This document shows, piece after piece, positions 25,482 to 34,628 of a DNA stretch of 52,098 nt. Position 1 is the stretch's first letter, and the number at the start of each line of letters is the position of its first letter. The translations under genes and the position numbers were made by a program. The DNA comes from Bacteroidales bacterium (GTDB lineage Bacteria > Bacteroidota > Bacteroidia > Bacteroidales > P3): NCBI GenBank assembly GCA_017962615.1, contig JAGCUZ010000005.1, forward strand, positions 1 through 52,098. The letters are read 5' to 3'. The notes beneath the pieces were generated by a model that had not been told where the DNA came from, made no database searches, and worked only from the letters and a program-made list of their open reading frames with translations.

Positions 25482-26483
25482 ATGATAGACTGCAAGGACA
25501 AGACAATACTGATAGTTGGCGACGTGATGATCGACGCCTACCTGTGCGGCGCCGTCTCGCGCCTGTCGCCCGAGGCACCAGTGCCCATCGTATCCATAGA
25601 ACGCCGCGAACAGAGGCTTGGAGGTGCCGCCAACGTAGCCCTCAACGTCAGTGCCATGGGTGCCAAGCCGTTGCTCTACTCTGTGATGGGCAACGACGAC
25701 AATGCACGGCTTTTCATGCAGCTGATGTACGACAACAACCTCGACCGCCGTGGCATCCTTACGTCGGAGAGCCGCCGCACCACCGTGAAGTCGCGCGTGA
25801 TAGGCAACAACATGCACATCGTGCGCATCGACGACGAAGACACCACGCCGCTAAGTGCCGTCGACGAGCGTCAGCTCGTGGAACGTATCGCAGCAGCAAT
25901 AAAGCATACGCATATCGACGCCATAATCTTCCAGGACTACGACAAAGGCAACATCACGTCGACGGTCATAGATGAGACCATAGCCCTTGCCAAGCGTCAC
26001 GGCATCATCACCGCCGTCGACCCCAAGCATCGGCAGTTCAAACTGTTCCACGACGTCACCCTCTTCAAGCCCAACCTCAAAGAACTGCGTGAAGGCTTGA
26101 ACATCGAAATCGACGACTCGTGCGACGATCAGTCGCTCCGCAATGCCCTCGACCGCGCCTCGCTCACGCTGCACGAGAGCCAGGGCGTCGAGGTGGTACT
26201 GGTGACGCTGTCAAGCCGCGGAATATATGCCTGCGACTTCCGGCAGGATGCTCCGCAGTCAGTGCTGCTGCCCGCCGAGCACAGGGCCGTGGCCGACGTG
26301 TCGGGAGCTGGCGACACCGTGATAAGCGTCGCCACGCTGTGCCTCACGCTCGGCATGTCGCTGGCAGACATGGTAGCCTACTCCAACAAGGCCGGCGGCA
26401 TAGTGTGCGAGCAGGTGGGCGTAGTGCCTATCGACAAAGCACGATTGGAATCGTGTATAACGGCAAACACTAAAGAATCTTGA
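25482..26483 (+). CDS. rfaE1: D-glycero-beta-D-manno-heptose-7-phosphate kinase
   Basis: A 333-residue PfkB-family kinase resembling the kinase half of HldE (RfaE1). ILIVGDVMIDAYLCGAVSRL is the opening, RLGGAANVALNVSAMGAKP the substrate-binding glycine motif, AVDPKHRQFKLFHDVTLFKP the middle block, and VADVSGAGDTVISVATLCL the ATP/catalytic motif with the GAGD aspartate. No nucleotidyltransferase domain follows, so the separate (RfaE1) form applies. It feeds ADP-heptose synthesis for lipopolysaccharide. It overlaps the TTG start of the PorT-like gene by four bases. Confidence 0.9.
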   Translation: MIDCKDKTILIVGDVMIDAYLCGAVSRLSPEAPVPIVSIERREQRLGGAANVALNVSAMGAKPLLYSVMGNDDNARLFMQLMYDNNLDRRGILTSESRRTTVKSRVIGNNMHIVRIDDEDTTPLSAVDERQLVERIAAAIKHTHIDAIIFQDYDKGNITSTVIDETIALAKRHGIITAVDPKHRQFKLFHDVTLFKPNLKELREGLNIEIDDSCDDQSLRNALDRASLTLHESQGVEVVLVTLSSRGIYACDFRQDAPQSVLLPAEHRAVADVSGAGDTVISVATLCLTLGMSLADMVAYSNKAGGIVCEQVGVVPIDKARLESCITANTKES

Positions 26484-27193
26484 AGCTATTAAGAATATTG
26501 CTCTGTATCCTCCCGCTCATTGCCGGAGGCGTTGTCCGCTCGCAAGTGGTCAACCTGAGCAATTTTGACCGCAACCTGCTTCATTACGGCATACAGATAG
26601 GCTACTCGCAGTCGAAGTTCACCATCGACTACACCGAGGACGCCGACGTGCGCGAAGTGATGCAGGGCGTCACGTCATACTACAATCCCGGCTTCCATCT
26701 TGCAGTCATAGGCGACCTTAAGGTGACGCCTTACGTCAACCTCCGCATGGCACCTGGACTTACCCTCATCAACCGCAGCATCAACTACTACTGGGAGCGC
26801 GGCTACAGCAACGCCCACAAGAACCTCGACATGTGGCGCAGCGTGGAGTCGGTCTACGGCGAGATACCCGTCGACCTCAAGTTCCGCTCCATGCGCTGGC
26901 ACAACTACCGTCCCTACCTCACCACCGGCATAAGCTACGGCTTCGACTTCGCCTCGCTGCGCAACAACAAGAACAACGACGACCAGTCGATAGTGCGCCT
27001 CAACACCAGCGACTTCCGCTACACCGCAGGCGTAGGCTTCGACTTCTACCTGCGTTATGTCAAGTTCGCCATCGAGATAAAGATGTCCTTTGGCATGCCC
27101 AACCTGGCAATTCCCGACGACGACTATTACTCGAGGGCCATCAACGGCATGACGTCGCGCACCGTTATGGTTGGATTCACTTTCGAAGGATAA
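26480..27193 (+). CDS. porT: PorT-family outer-membrane protein (type IX secretion related)
   Basis: A 237-residue beta-barrel protein with a signal peptide (MKLLRILLCILPLIAGGVVR). Barrel strands include YGIQIGYSQSKFTIDYTEDA, VTPYVNLRMAPGLTLI, RPYLTTGISYGFDFASL and a terminal RTVMVGFTFEG. The opening FDRNLLHYGIQIGYSQSKFT is typical for PorT, one of the type IX secretion components of Bacteroidota. The start is TTG at 26480, overlapping the kinase stop. A substrate with a type IX sorting domain is encoded in this window at 35673. Confidence 0.8.
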   Translation: MKLLRILLCILPLIAGGVVRSQVVNLSNFDRNLLHYGIQIGYSQSKFTIDYTEDADVREVMQGVTSYYNPGFHLAVIGDLKVTPYVNLRMAPGLTLINRSINYYWERGYSNAHKNLDMWRSVESVYGEIPVDLKFRSMRWHNYRPYLTTGISYGFDFASLRNNKNNDDQSIVRLNTSDFRYTAGVGFDFYLRYVKFAIEIKMSFGMPNLAIPDDDYYSRAINGMTSRTVMVGFTFEG

Positions 27194-27204
27194 CACACAC
27201 CGCC

Positions 27205-28779
27205 ATGCCGCACACCGTAGAGATAGACATCACTCCCGAGCAGTACAGCGACCCGCGGTCGGTGCTTGCCGCCGTAGCACGCAAAGCGCGTCTGTCGACT
27301 GAGCAGATTGCCCGTCTGCAGCCCCTGCGCCGCAGCCTCGACGCCCGGCGCGGCGTGATGTATCACCTCACGGTGGATGTATACCTGAAAGGGGAGCCCT
27401 ACAGCGAGCCGGACTATCGTTCGGAGTACTGCGACTGCCACAATGCCCCGCCGCTTGTAATAATAGGTGCCGGTCCGGCAGGTCTCTTCGCCGCGCTGCG
27501 TGCGCTGGAGGCCGGGCTGCGACCGATTATATTGGAGCAGGGCAAGCCTGTTGAGACCCGCAAGGCCGACATAGCGGCGGCGGCACGCCTCGGCATAGTC
27601 AATCCCGCAAGCAACTGGTGCTTCGGCGAGGGCGGCGCTGGAACCTACAGCGACGGCAAGCTCTACACCCGGGCCACCAAGCGGGGCGACGTAGGCTACG
27701 TGCTGCGCAAACTCGTCGAGCACGGAGCCGACCCCGACATCCTTGTCGACACACACGCACATATAGGCACCGACCGCCTCGGCGGCATAATAAAGAACAT
27801 ACGCCAGACGGTGCTCGACCACGGCGGCGAATATCATTTCGGCACCCGTGTAACCAACTTCGTCGTGAGCGACAGTCAGCCGACAACAGTGCTTGGCGCC
27901 AAGGATAGCGACGGCAACGTCTACGAAGGCGTCGGCGTGGTACTTGCCACCGGGCATTCTTCACGCGATATATATGAACTCTTCGCCCTGCGCGGATGGC
28001 TGCTCGAGGCCAAGCCGTTTGCCATAGGGGTGCGCGTCGAGCACTCGCAGCAGCTCATCGACGAAATACAGTACCATCTGCGCGGTGCACAAGGCGAGAG
28101 GCTGCGCAAGCTTCTCCCGCCGGCCTCCTACGCCCTCAAGGCGCAAGTTGACGGCCACGGCGTATTCTCCTTCTGCATGTGCCCCGGCGGAGTGATTGTA
28201 CCTGCCGCCACGGCCGACAGGCAGCAGGTGGTCAACGGCATGAGCGATTCGCACCGCAGCTCGGCCTTTGCCAACAGCGGCATCGCCGTGACGGTGAGTG
28301 CCGAGGATGTTCCCGAGTATGCCAGCCACGGACCGCTCGCCCTACTGCGCTTCCAGCAGGAGGTGGAGCGAAGCACCTTCGAGGCGGCGGGGTGCCGCAT
28401 CAACGCCCCTTCGCAGCGGCTTGCCGACTTCTGCGCGTCGCGCCCAAGCAGCAGCCTTAACAAGAGCAACTATCTGGGCTCGTGCGTCAGCGTGCCTGTG
28501 CACGAGTTGCTGCCGCCATTTGTCGTGAAATGCCTTCAACAGGGCTTCCGACTGTTCGACCGCAAGATGCACGGATTCCTCACCTCCGAGGCCTCGATAC
28601 TCGCCGTTGAGAGCCGCACGTCGTCGCCGGTGCGCATACCTCGCGACGCGAGCCTACAGCACCCGCAGCTGCGCAACCTCTACCCTTGCGGCGAAGGGGC
28701 TGGTTACGCCGGCGGCATAGTGTCGAGCGCCATCGACGGAGTCAACGCCGTAGAAGCGATTTATAGTTCTAAGTTATGA
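27205..28779 (+). CDS. FAD-dependent dehydrogenase of the COG2509 type
   Basis: A 524-residue flavoprotein. After a roughly 70-residue N-terminal domain comes the dinucleotide fold LVIIGAGPAGLFAALRALEA with GxGxxG and the acidic end IILEQGKPVETRKAD. Then follow NWCFGEGGAGTYSDGKLYTR, VLATGHSSRDIYELF and FCMCPGGVIVPAATADRQQV. It ends with CGEGAGYAGGIVSSAIDGV, the second FAD contact. The physiological substrate of the family is unknown. The last codons (YSSKL) and the TGA are formed by an intergenic repeat (copy 4). I chose the ATG at 27205, 11 bases after the PorT-like stop. Confidence 0.88.
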   Translation: MPHTVEIDITPEQYSDPRSVLAAVARKARLSTEQIARLQPLRRSLDARRGVMYHLTVDVYLKGEPYSEPDYRSEYCDCHNAPPLVIIGAGPAGLFAALRALEAGLRPIILEQGKPVETRKADIAAAARLGIVNPASNWCFGEGGAGTYSDGKLYTRATKRGDVGYVLRKLVEHGADPDILVDTHAHIGTDRLGGIIKNIRQTVLDHGGEYHFGTRVTNFVVSDSQPTTVLGAKDSDGNVYEGVGVVLATGHSSRDIYELFALRGWLLEAKPFAIGVRVEHSQQLIDEIQYHLRGAQGERLRKLLPPASYALKAQVDGHGVFSFCMCPGGVIVPAATADRQQVVNGMSDSHRSSAFANSGIAVTVSAEDVPEYASHGPLALLRFQQEVERSTFEAAGCRINAPSQRLADFCASRPSSSLNKSNYLGSCVSVPVHELLPPFVVKCLQQGFRLFDRKMHGFLTSEASILAVESRTSSPVRIPRDASLQHPQLRNLYPCGEGAGYAGGIVSSAIDGVNAVEAIYSSKL

Positions 28780-28862
28780 GTTTTAAGTTATAAGTGGCTG
28801 ACGCACCATCTATCGCATCTATCCTATCTATCCCCTCTATCGTATCTATAACAATCCATCTA
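28764..28862 (+). repeat. dispersed intergenic repeat, copy 4, supplies a stop codon
   Basis: tagttctaagttatgagttt, taagttataagtggctgacgc, then several tctatc(g/c)(c/t)atct units. The first 16 bases overlap the 3' end of the FAD dehydrogenase gene (stop TGA at 28777-28779), so this copy became part of the coding sequence. Confidence 0.75.
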
Positions 28863-28866
28863 TCAA

Positions 28867-31092
28867 ATGCACGGTTTTGAGTTAGTTTCCGACTTCCAGC
28901 CAACGGGCGACCAGCCCGAGGCTATCGACCAGCTTGTCGAGGGTGTGCAGTCGGGTCAGCGGGCCCAGGTGCTGCAAGGCGTCACAGGAAGCGGCAAGAC
29001 CTTCACCGTCGCCAATGTCATTGCCCGGCTCAACCGCCCCACGCTGGTGATGAGCCATAACAAGACCCTCGCCGCCCAACTCTACGGCGAGTTCAAGCAG
29101 TTCTTCCCTAACAATGCGGTAGAGTACTTCATATCGTACTACGACTACTACCAGCCCGAGGCTTACATCCCCGCCACCAACACCTACATCGAGAAAGACC
29201 TCGACATCAACGACGAGCTCGACCGCCTGCGTCTGCGGGCTTCGTCGGCTCTGCTCAGCGGCCGGCGCGACGTGATAGTGGTTTGCTCGGTCAGCTGCAT
29301 ATACGGCATCGGCAACCCCGAGGAGTTCAAGCGCGGCACCATACACATAAAGCGTGGCGAGCGCCTCGAGAGGCAGACACTGCTGCTACGGCTGCTCGAC
29401 GCGCAGTACGTGCGCAACGAGATAGAGTTCATCAACGGCCGTTTCCGCGTCAAGGGCGACACCATCGACGTCTACCCCTCGTTTGCCGACTTCTGCTACC
29501 GCATAGTGTTTTGGGACGACGAGGTGGAGAGCATCGAGTCGTTCGACCCTATAAGCGGCCAGCGGCTCGGCACCTTCGACGAGGCCACCATCTATCCCGC
29601 CAGCAATTTCCTTACCAATAAGGACAATATGGGCGATGTGCTGCAGCAGATACAGCACGACATGTTCCAGCGGCGCGACGAGTTCATCGAACAAGGGCGC
29701 GAGCTGGAGGCCAAGCGGCTCGAGGAGCGGGTCAACTACGACCTCGAGATGATACAGCAGCTGGGCTATTGCAGCGGCATCGAGAACTACTCGCGCTACT
29801 TCGACGGCCGCCGCGCCGGCCAGCGGCCTTTCTGCCTTATCGACTATTTCCCCGACGATATGCTGCTGGTTATCGACGAAAGCCATGTAACCGTGCCGCA
29901 GATACGCGCCATGTACGGCGGCGACCGCAGCCGCAAGACCGCCCTTGTCGAGTACGGCTTCCGCCTGCCGTCGGCGCTCGACAACCGGCCCCTCACCTAC
30001 GAGGAGTTCTACGCCCTTACGGGCCAGACCATCTACATCAGCGCCACCCCCGCGCCCTATGAGCTGGAGGAGGCGCAGGGCATAGTGGTCGAACAGATTA
30101 TCCGCCCCACGGGGCTGCTCGACCCCGTGGTCGAGGTGCGTCCGGCCACCACCCAGGTCGACGACCTGCTCGAGGCCATACAGACCACAATTTCTCACGA
30201 CGAGCGCGTGCTTGTCACCACCCTCACCAAACGTATGGCCGAGGAGCTCACCTCCTACTTCATCCGCCTGGGCATAAAGGCAATGTATATCCACTCCGAT
30301 GTCGACACCCTCGAGCGTGTCGAGATAATCCGCGACCTGCGCATGGGGGTCTTCGACGTGCTGGTGGGTGTCAACCTGCTGCGCGAGGGATTGGACCTGC
30401 CCGAGGTGTCGCTCGTCGCCATCCTCGATGCCGACAAAGAAGGCTTTCTGCGCAGCGACCGCGCCCTGCTGCAAACCATAGGCCGTGCGGCGCGCAACCT
30501 GCACAGCAAGGCAATCCTCTATGCCGACACCATAACGGGCTCCATGCAGCGGGCCATCGACGAGACCAACCGCCACCGCGAGAAGCAGATACGCTACAAT
30601 ATCCAGCACCACATAGTGCCCCATCAGATAGTCAAGAGCACCACCTCCATCCTTGGGCAGACCTCGGTGCTCGAGCGCGCCGCCGAAGAGTCGGAGGATT
30701 ACCAGATGAGCGCCGAGGCACGGCAGATCACCTATAGCGGCAACATCGGCGCAAGCCCTTACGCCATAGTCACCCCGGCCCATCCCGACCGCGTGCAGAC
30801 CGCAAACACGACTCATTACAATCTTTTAAAATCTGACGGAGAAACAGCCCGCGTGCAGCCCGCAAACACAACTCATAACAATCTTTTAAAATCTGACGGA
30901 GAGACAAAGCCTAAAGCGCCGTCATCCCCCTCGCGCGACTACTCCATGCTTACCAAGGAGCAGCTGCGCAAGGCCATACGCGAGGCGCAGCGGCGTATGA
31001 AAGAGGCGGCACAGGCGCTCGACTTCCCCACGGCGGCACGCTACCGCGACGAGGTGCAGCAGATGCAGCGCGAGCTCGACGACGCGCGGTAA
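28867..31092 (+). CDS. uvrB: excinuclease ABC subunit B
   Basis: A 741-residue UvrB, longer than the usual roughly 670. Walker A is [20 protein letters not shown], the beta-hairpin is [20 protein letters not shown], motif II is [20 protein letters not shown], and the helicase end has [20 protein letters not shown] and [20 protein letters not shown]. The C-terminal UVR motif ([20 protein letters not shown]) is intact and binds UvrC. Between helicase domain and UVR there is a low-complexity insert with two copies of a 20-residue unit [20 protein letters not shown] (30790-30909). The enzyme verifies damage in nucleotide excision repair. Confidence 0.96.
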   Translation: MHGFELVSDFQPTGDQPEAIDQLVEGVQSGQRAQVLQGVTGSGKTFTVANVIARLNRPTLVMSHNKTLAAQLYGEFKQFFPNNAVEYFISYYDYYQPEAYIPATNTYIEKDLDINDELDRLRLRASSALLSGRRDVIVVCSVSCIYGIGNPEEFKRGTIHIKRGERLERQTLLLRLLDAQYVRNEIEFINGRFRVKGDTIDVYPSFADFCYRIVFWDDEVESIESFDPISGQRLGTFDEATIYPASNFLTNKDNMGDVLQQIQHDMFQRRDEFIEQGRELEAKRLEERVNYDLEMIQQLGYCSGIENYSRYFDGRRAGQRPFCLIDYFPDDMLLVIDESHVTVPQIRAMYGGDRSRKTALVEYGFRLPSALDNRPLTYEEFYALTGQTIYISATPAPYELEEAQGIVVEQIIRPTGLLDPVVEVRPATTQVDDLLEAIQTTISHDERVLVTTLTKRMAEELTSYFIRLGIKAMYIHSDVDTLERVEIIRDLRMGVFDVLVGVNLLREGLDLPEVSLVAILDADKEGFLRSDRALLQTIGRAARNLHSKAILYADTITGSMQRAIDETNRHREKQIRYNIQHHIVPHQIVKSTTSILGQTSVLERAAEESEDYQMSAEARQITYSGNIGASPYAIVTPAHPDRVQTANTTHYNLLKSDGETARVQPANTTHNNLLKSDGETKPKAPSSPSRDYSMLTKEQLRKAIREAQRRMKEAAQALDFPTAARYRDEVQQMQRELDDAR
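30790..30909 (+). repeat. in-frame 60-bp tandem duplication inside uvrB
   Basis: Two adjacent 60-base units (30790-30849 and 30850-30909) begin cgcgtgcag and share the A/T-rich stretch caatcttttaaaatctgac. They differ at about seven positions. The composition is clearly more AT-rich than the surrounding gene, and the reading frame is kept. Confidence 0.85.
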
Positions 31093-31120
31093 ACCCTCCG
31101 GCACTTTTGCAGATTTTTTC

Positions 31121-31149
31121 TTGTACATGAAAAAAAAGTAGTAATTTTG
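31121..31149 (+). promoter_or_regulatory. lpxK promoter
   Basis: TTG (31121-31123), 18 bases, TAATTTTG (31142-31149). It lies between the uvrB stop and lpxK. An initiation point near 31156 would leave little leader for an ATG at 31166, which favours the start at 31208. Confidence 0.55.
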
Positions 31150-31207
31150 CAGCGCTAAATATTGCATGCAAACGCTGTCGTTTGCTGCCTTGGAAATTGT
31201 GAAAGAT

Positions 31208-32320
31208 ATGCATAAATTACAGTCGAATAAAATGTTGTACTACATCTTGTTTCCTATAACGATGTGGTACGGCATCGTCGTTGCACTGCGCAATCTGCTG
31301 TTCGATTTAGGTCTGCGCACCCAGGAAGCGCCCCATGTCACCACCATCGGCGTGGGCAATCTCGTATGCGGCGGCGCAGGCAAGACCCCCATGGTAGAAT
31401 ATCTTGTACGCCTCTTTGCCGACAGTGCCAACGTGGCCATACTCAGCCGTGGCTACAAGCGCAGCAGCAAAGGCTACGTGCGGGCTTCGGCCGATGCCTG
31501 CGAGGCATCCCTCTTGGGCGACGAGCCTGCCATGATGTACCGCAAGTTCCCCGGCATCACCGTCGCAGTGTGCGAGAAAAGGGTCGAGGGGTTGCGCAAC
31601 CTCCTGGCATCCGACAATCCGCCTTCGCTGGTGCTGATGGACGACGTGTACCAGCACCGGCAGGTGAAGCCCACAGTCAACATACTCCTCACCGAGTACG
31701 ACCACCCCTATTTCAAAGACCGCATACTGCCCTACGGCACCCTGCGCGAGTTCCGCAAGGCAGCGGTGAGGGCCAACATAATAGTGGTCACCAAATCGCC
31801 CAAAGACATCAACCCCATAGTGCGCCACACCTTCCTCTCGCAGCTCGGCGTGTCGGCTCACCAGCAGGTCTATTTCGCTCATATAGAATACGGCACCCCC
31901 GTGGCGCTCTACGGCGCTGGCAGCATGAATCTCGACAATGTCGACAGCGTCCTTGCCGTCACCGGCATAGCGCATCCGCAGCCGTTGCTCGACTACCTGA
32001 ACGACGAGCGGCACACCGTCAGCCACCTCTCATTCCCCGACCATCACGACTTCACGGCCGACGATGTCGCGCGTATCGTCGAGGCATACAACGCCCTGCC
32101 GGGCTCCTCCAAGGTGATAGTGACCACCGAGAAGGATGCCGAGAGGCTGCGCAAAGAGGCCGCCGCCGAGCAACTGCGCCAGCTGTCGGTCTATATGATT
32201 CCCATCACCATGGCTTTCAACGAGGCCAACGGCGAGACCTTCGACAACACCGTCAAGGCCATAGTACGCGAGAACACCACTTTCATCTCGCGCCTCACAA
32301 AGTCAAATTATAATCTGTAA
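31208..32320 (+). CDS. lpxK: tetraacyldisaccharide 4'-kinase
   Basis: About 370 residues. An N-terminal membrane-associated segment (YYILFPITMWYGIVVALRNL) precedes TTIGVGNLVCGGAGKTPMVE, which contains the Walker A loop. LSRGYKRSSKGYVRASADAC, VLMDDVYQHRQVKPTVNILL and SFPDHHDFTADDVARIVEAY are further family motifs. LpxK phosphorylates the 4' position of the lipid A precursor at the inner membrane. I place the start at ATG 31208 (MHKLQSNK); 31166 and 31232 are also in frame. Confidence 0.92.
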   Translation: MHKLQSNKMLYYILFPITMWYGIVVALRNLLFDLGLRTQEAPHVTTIGVGNLVCGGAGKTPMVEYLVRLFADSANVAILSRGYKRSSKGYVRASADACEASLLGDEPAMMYRKFPGITVAVCEKRVEGLRNLLASDNPPSLVLMDDVYQHRQVKPTVNILLTEYDHPYFKDRILPYGTLREFRKAAVRANIIVVTKSPKDINPIVRHTFLSQLGVSAHQQVYFAHIEYGTPVALYGAGSMNLDNVDSVLAVTGIAHPQPLLDYLNDERHTVSHLSFPDHHDFTADDVARIVEAYNALPGSSKVIVTTEKDAERLRKEAAAEQLRQLSVYMIPITMAFNEANGETFDNTVKAIVRENTTFISRLTKSNYNL

Positions 32321-32355
32321 CCTAAAAGCCACCCATTTAGCGGCATAGGCTGTGC

Positions 32356-33132
32356 CTACAGCTGCCTTACGGAGAAAGTGAAATAGGTGTCGGGGTACGG
32401 CTCGTCGCACAGGGTGAAGTGCCACCATTCGCTGTCTATCGGCTTGAAGCCGTGGCTCAGCATGGCACGGCGCAGCACCATGCGGTTCGCAAACTGCGCC
32501 GCCGTGATGGTGTCGTTCTTGCGGTACTTGCCCGTGGCGGGGTTGCCGCCGCAGTCGGGATGGCTCTCGTTGCCGAACCAGTCAAACACGCCGCCCATGT
32601 CGAGCTCCCTGCCGCTGTGGCTGTCCACAAGCGTCAGGTCCACCGTCGAGCCACGCGTGTGGCCACTGCGTTTCATGATGTAATCCTGCTCAAAGAGGAG
32701 GCTCTTGTCCACATCGGGATAGAAGCTCTGCCGCAGCAGCGTGTCGCCCAGGTCGGCAGCCCAGCGCACGAAGTGGTCCACCGCCTTCTGCGGACGGTAG
32801 GCATCATAAATCTTTATGCGGTAGCCCTGCGCCTTCAGGTCGTCGCTCACGGCACGCAGGCTGTCGGCGGCACGCCGCGTGAGCAGCGCCGTGGGCTGCT
32901 CGTAGCCGTCCACGCGGGCCCCAACGAAGTTATATGTGCTGTAATAGCGTATCTCCAGTATGGCGTCGGGCACAACGTCGGTGATGGTCACGAAGTCGCT
33001 GCAGTCCTCCTCGGGCACTGCGTCAGCCGCAACGGCTGCACCCTTGGCGTCGGCATTCTGCGACGCCTTGCCGTGGCCGCACGCCACACAGGCCACAGCC
33101 ACACCGATAATAAGCAAAAGTCTTTGTATCAT
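32356..33132 (-). CDS. D-alanyl-D-alanine dipeptidase (VanX/DdpX, M15D), lipoprotein
   Basis: A 258-residue protein with a lipoprotein signal (MIQRLLLIIGVAVACVACGH; lipobox VACVAC). The zinc-peptidase core is visible: KIYDAYRPQKAVDHFVRWA, then SGHTRGSTVDLTLVDSHSGR (H and D zinc ligands), FDWFGNESH, and the catalytic and zinc-binding end DSEWWHFTLCDEP. M15D enzymes cleave D-Ala-D-Ala. In a species without vancomycin-resistance genes nearby, salvage or recycling of peptidoglycan dipeptide in the periplasm is more likely than resistance; this is inference. It is convergent with lpxK and lies 14 bases after the SIMPL gene on the same strand. Confidence 0.85.
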   Translation of the reverse strand: MIQRLLLIIGVAVACVACGHGKASQNADAKGAAVAADAVPEEDCSDFVTITDVVPDAILEIRYYSTYNFVGARVDGYEQPTALLTRRAADSLRAVSDDLKAQGYRIKIYDAYRPQKAVDHFVRWAADLGDTLLRQSFYPDVDKSLLFEQDYIMKRSGHTRGSTVDLTLVDSHSGRELDMGGVFDWFGNESHPDCGGNPATGKYRKNDTITAAQFANRMVLRRAMLSHGFKPIDSEWWHFTLCDEPYPDTYFTFSVRQL

Positions 33133-33146
33133 AGCTCAGAAGAATA

Positions 33147-33866
33147 TTAGCGCAAACGGTAGCTCACGTTGGTAACCACCCTCACACGCTTGATATGCGG
33201 CGTATTCTGGTCGCGGTTCTCTATGCTGAACAGGCCCTGCGTGGCCGAGTTTATCTTGCCCAGGCGGCTGCGCGAGTCTTTGGCAAACTGCTCGGCGGCG
33301 GCGCGGGCGTTCTTGTTGGCCTCCTCAATCATGGCGGGCTTCACGTCGTTGAGCGCCGTGAACTCAAACACTGCGGGGTTCTCCCATTCGTTGCCGCTGC
33401 CTATGGCTATGCCCTTGTCCATCAGCTGCGACAGGCGCGACTGTATGTCGAGCACCGTCTGCACCTTGCCGGTACACACCGTCAGCACCGAGGTGATGAC
33501 ATAGCGGTTGGCGCTGTTGTTGGTATACTGCATCGAGCTGTTGTCCACTATGCGCGGAGCCGACACCGACACCTCGCTCGAGTCGATGCCGTTCTCCTGC
33601 AGGAAACGCAGCACCTCGGCGTTCTTCTTGTTCACCGATGCATAGAGCGTGGGCAGGTCGTTGCCCGTCTCCTTGTACACCACGGGGTAGATGGCCCTGT
33701 CGGCCATTATCTCGCGCTCGCACAGGCCGCGCACCGTCACCGTGTCGTCGTACGACTTCAGCGTCCGCGCCGCGTAGAACAGTAGCACACCGTTCACCAA
33801 GGCCGCCAGCACTATACTCGTGCCAAGGATGTAGTTCTTCTTGAATGGTATTTGACTTCCTTTCAT
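33147..33866 (-). CDS. SIMPL (DUF541) domain protein, membrane-anchored
   Basis: A 239-residue protein with an uncleaved-looking N-terminal segment (NYILGTSIVLAALVNGVLLF) and a periplasmic SIMPL domain. The family start VTVRGLCEREIMADRAIYP, the middle SNRYVITSVLTVC-like region (actual: NSANRYVITSVLTVCTGKVQ) and ARAAAEQFAKDSRSRLGKIN are present. SIMPL proteins are widespread envelope proteins with reported effects on oxidative stress; no enzymatic activity is established. It is probably co-transcribed with the dipeptidase gene. Confidence 0.82.
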   Translation of the reverse strand: MKGSQIPFKKNYILGTSIVLAALVNGVLLFYAARTLKSYDDTVTVRGLCEREIMADRAIYPVVYKETGNDLPTLYASVNKKNAEVLRFLQENGIDSSEVSVSAPRIVDNSSMQYTNNSANRYVITSVLTVCTGKVQTVLDIQSRLSQLMDKGIAIGSGNEWENPAVFEFTALNDVKPAMIEEANKNARAAAEQFAKDSRSRLGKINSATQGLFSIENRDQNTPHIKRVRVVTNVSYRLR

Positions 33867-33970
33867 GACTATTTATTGATTTTTAGTTGTTTGAAAACAA
33901 TTGTCATCCGCAGGCCCCGCCCACGGACAACAACAATAACACCATTACCCGATAAATATTGTGTGGCACC

Positions 33971-34360
33971 TCAACGATTTTGTCGCCGCGGCCTCCACCT
34001 GCTCGCATCATGAGTTGTAGAGCTGAGCTCAATGTAGATAGTATCTCCGACCTGGCGGTCTCCATAGTCAGCTTTGTGCCAGAATTCCTCGTCGTCTGTG
34101 TATGTTTTATCGTCGACAGTATACCGATATTCAACTCTCCACATATGGTTATAATGTCCTGCGTATATTTGATATATCCTTGTAATCTGAGCGGGATACT
34201 GCGTATAACTTTGCCAATATTTGCGTTCAGTTATTCTCCACCAAATAAATCCCAAGGCAGCTAATACCAACAAGAGAATAATGTAAAATCTTATCTCGTT
34301 CGGTTCTGGTGTAATAGTAGGTTTCTTTTTACGCTTCTTTTTATGTTTCTTTTTGCCCAT
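33971..34360 (-). CDS. small single-pass membrane protein, unknown (DUF3592-like)
   Basis: A 129-residue protein with a lysine-rich N-terminus (MGKKKHKKKRKKK), one membrane segment (IRFYIILLLVLAALGFIWWR) and an outer or periplasmic domain YRYTVDDKTYTDDEEFWHKA, DRQVGDTIYIELSST. The last part resembles DUF3592-type domains, where a conserved x-Y-x-V-x-G-x-x-Y order is seen, but the match is by eye only. Its leader region contains a 22-bp perfect hairpin (34525-34577). Confidence 0.55.
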   Translation of the reverse strand: MGKKKHKKKRKKKPTITPEPNEIRFYIILLLVLAALGFIWWRITERKYWQSYTQYPAQITRIYQIYAGHYNHMWRVEYRYTVDDKTYTDDEEFWHKADYGDRQVGDTIYIELSSTTHDASRWRPRRQNR

Positions 34361-34524
34361 GATTTATTGTTAATCACTGAAACAAACGTTGCCATACCGG
34401 TTTTATTGCCCGCAAGGCGGCGAAATTCGCGGGGCTGTACAATACATAAAACATTAAACATGGAAACTTGTGGGTTTCATCACACCAAGTACGCTATTGA
34501 GGGAGATGCGAAAGAAAAAGTTGC

Positions 34525-34577
34525 GAGCAAATCGTCAAAAATCTACTGTTTTATGGTAGATTTTTGACGATTTGCTC
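34525..34577. repeat. 22-bp perfect inverted repeat (hairpin)
   Basis: The arm gagcaaatcgtcaaaaat plus ctac (34525-34546) is fully complementary to 34556-34577, with the 9-base loop tgttttatg. It is AT-rich relative to the genome and has no T-run beyond the stem, so it is not an ordinary terminator. Confidence 0.85.
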
Positions 34578-34628
34578 ATACTTTTTAAAGTTTGACAGTG
34601 GTCATTGGAGTACCACATGGCCATGAAG

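Noticed and set aside
34343-34567. Plus-strand frame covering the 22-bp hairpin
   Set aside because: It starts within the opposite gene and ends in the hairpin; no protein character.
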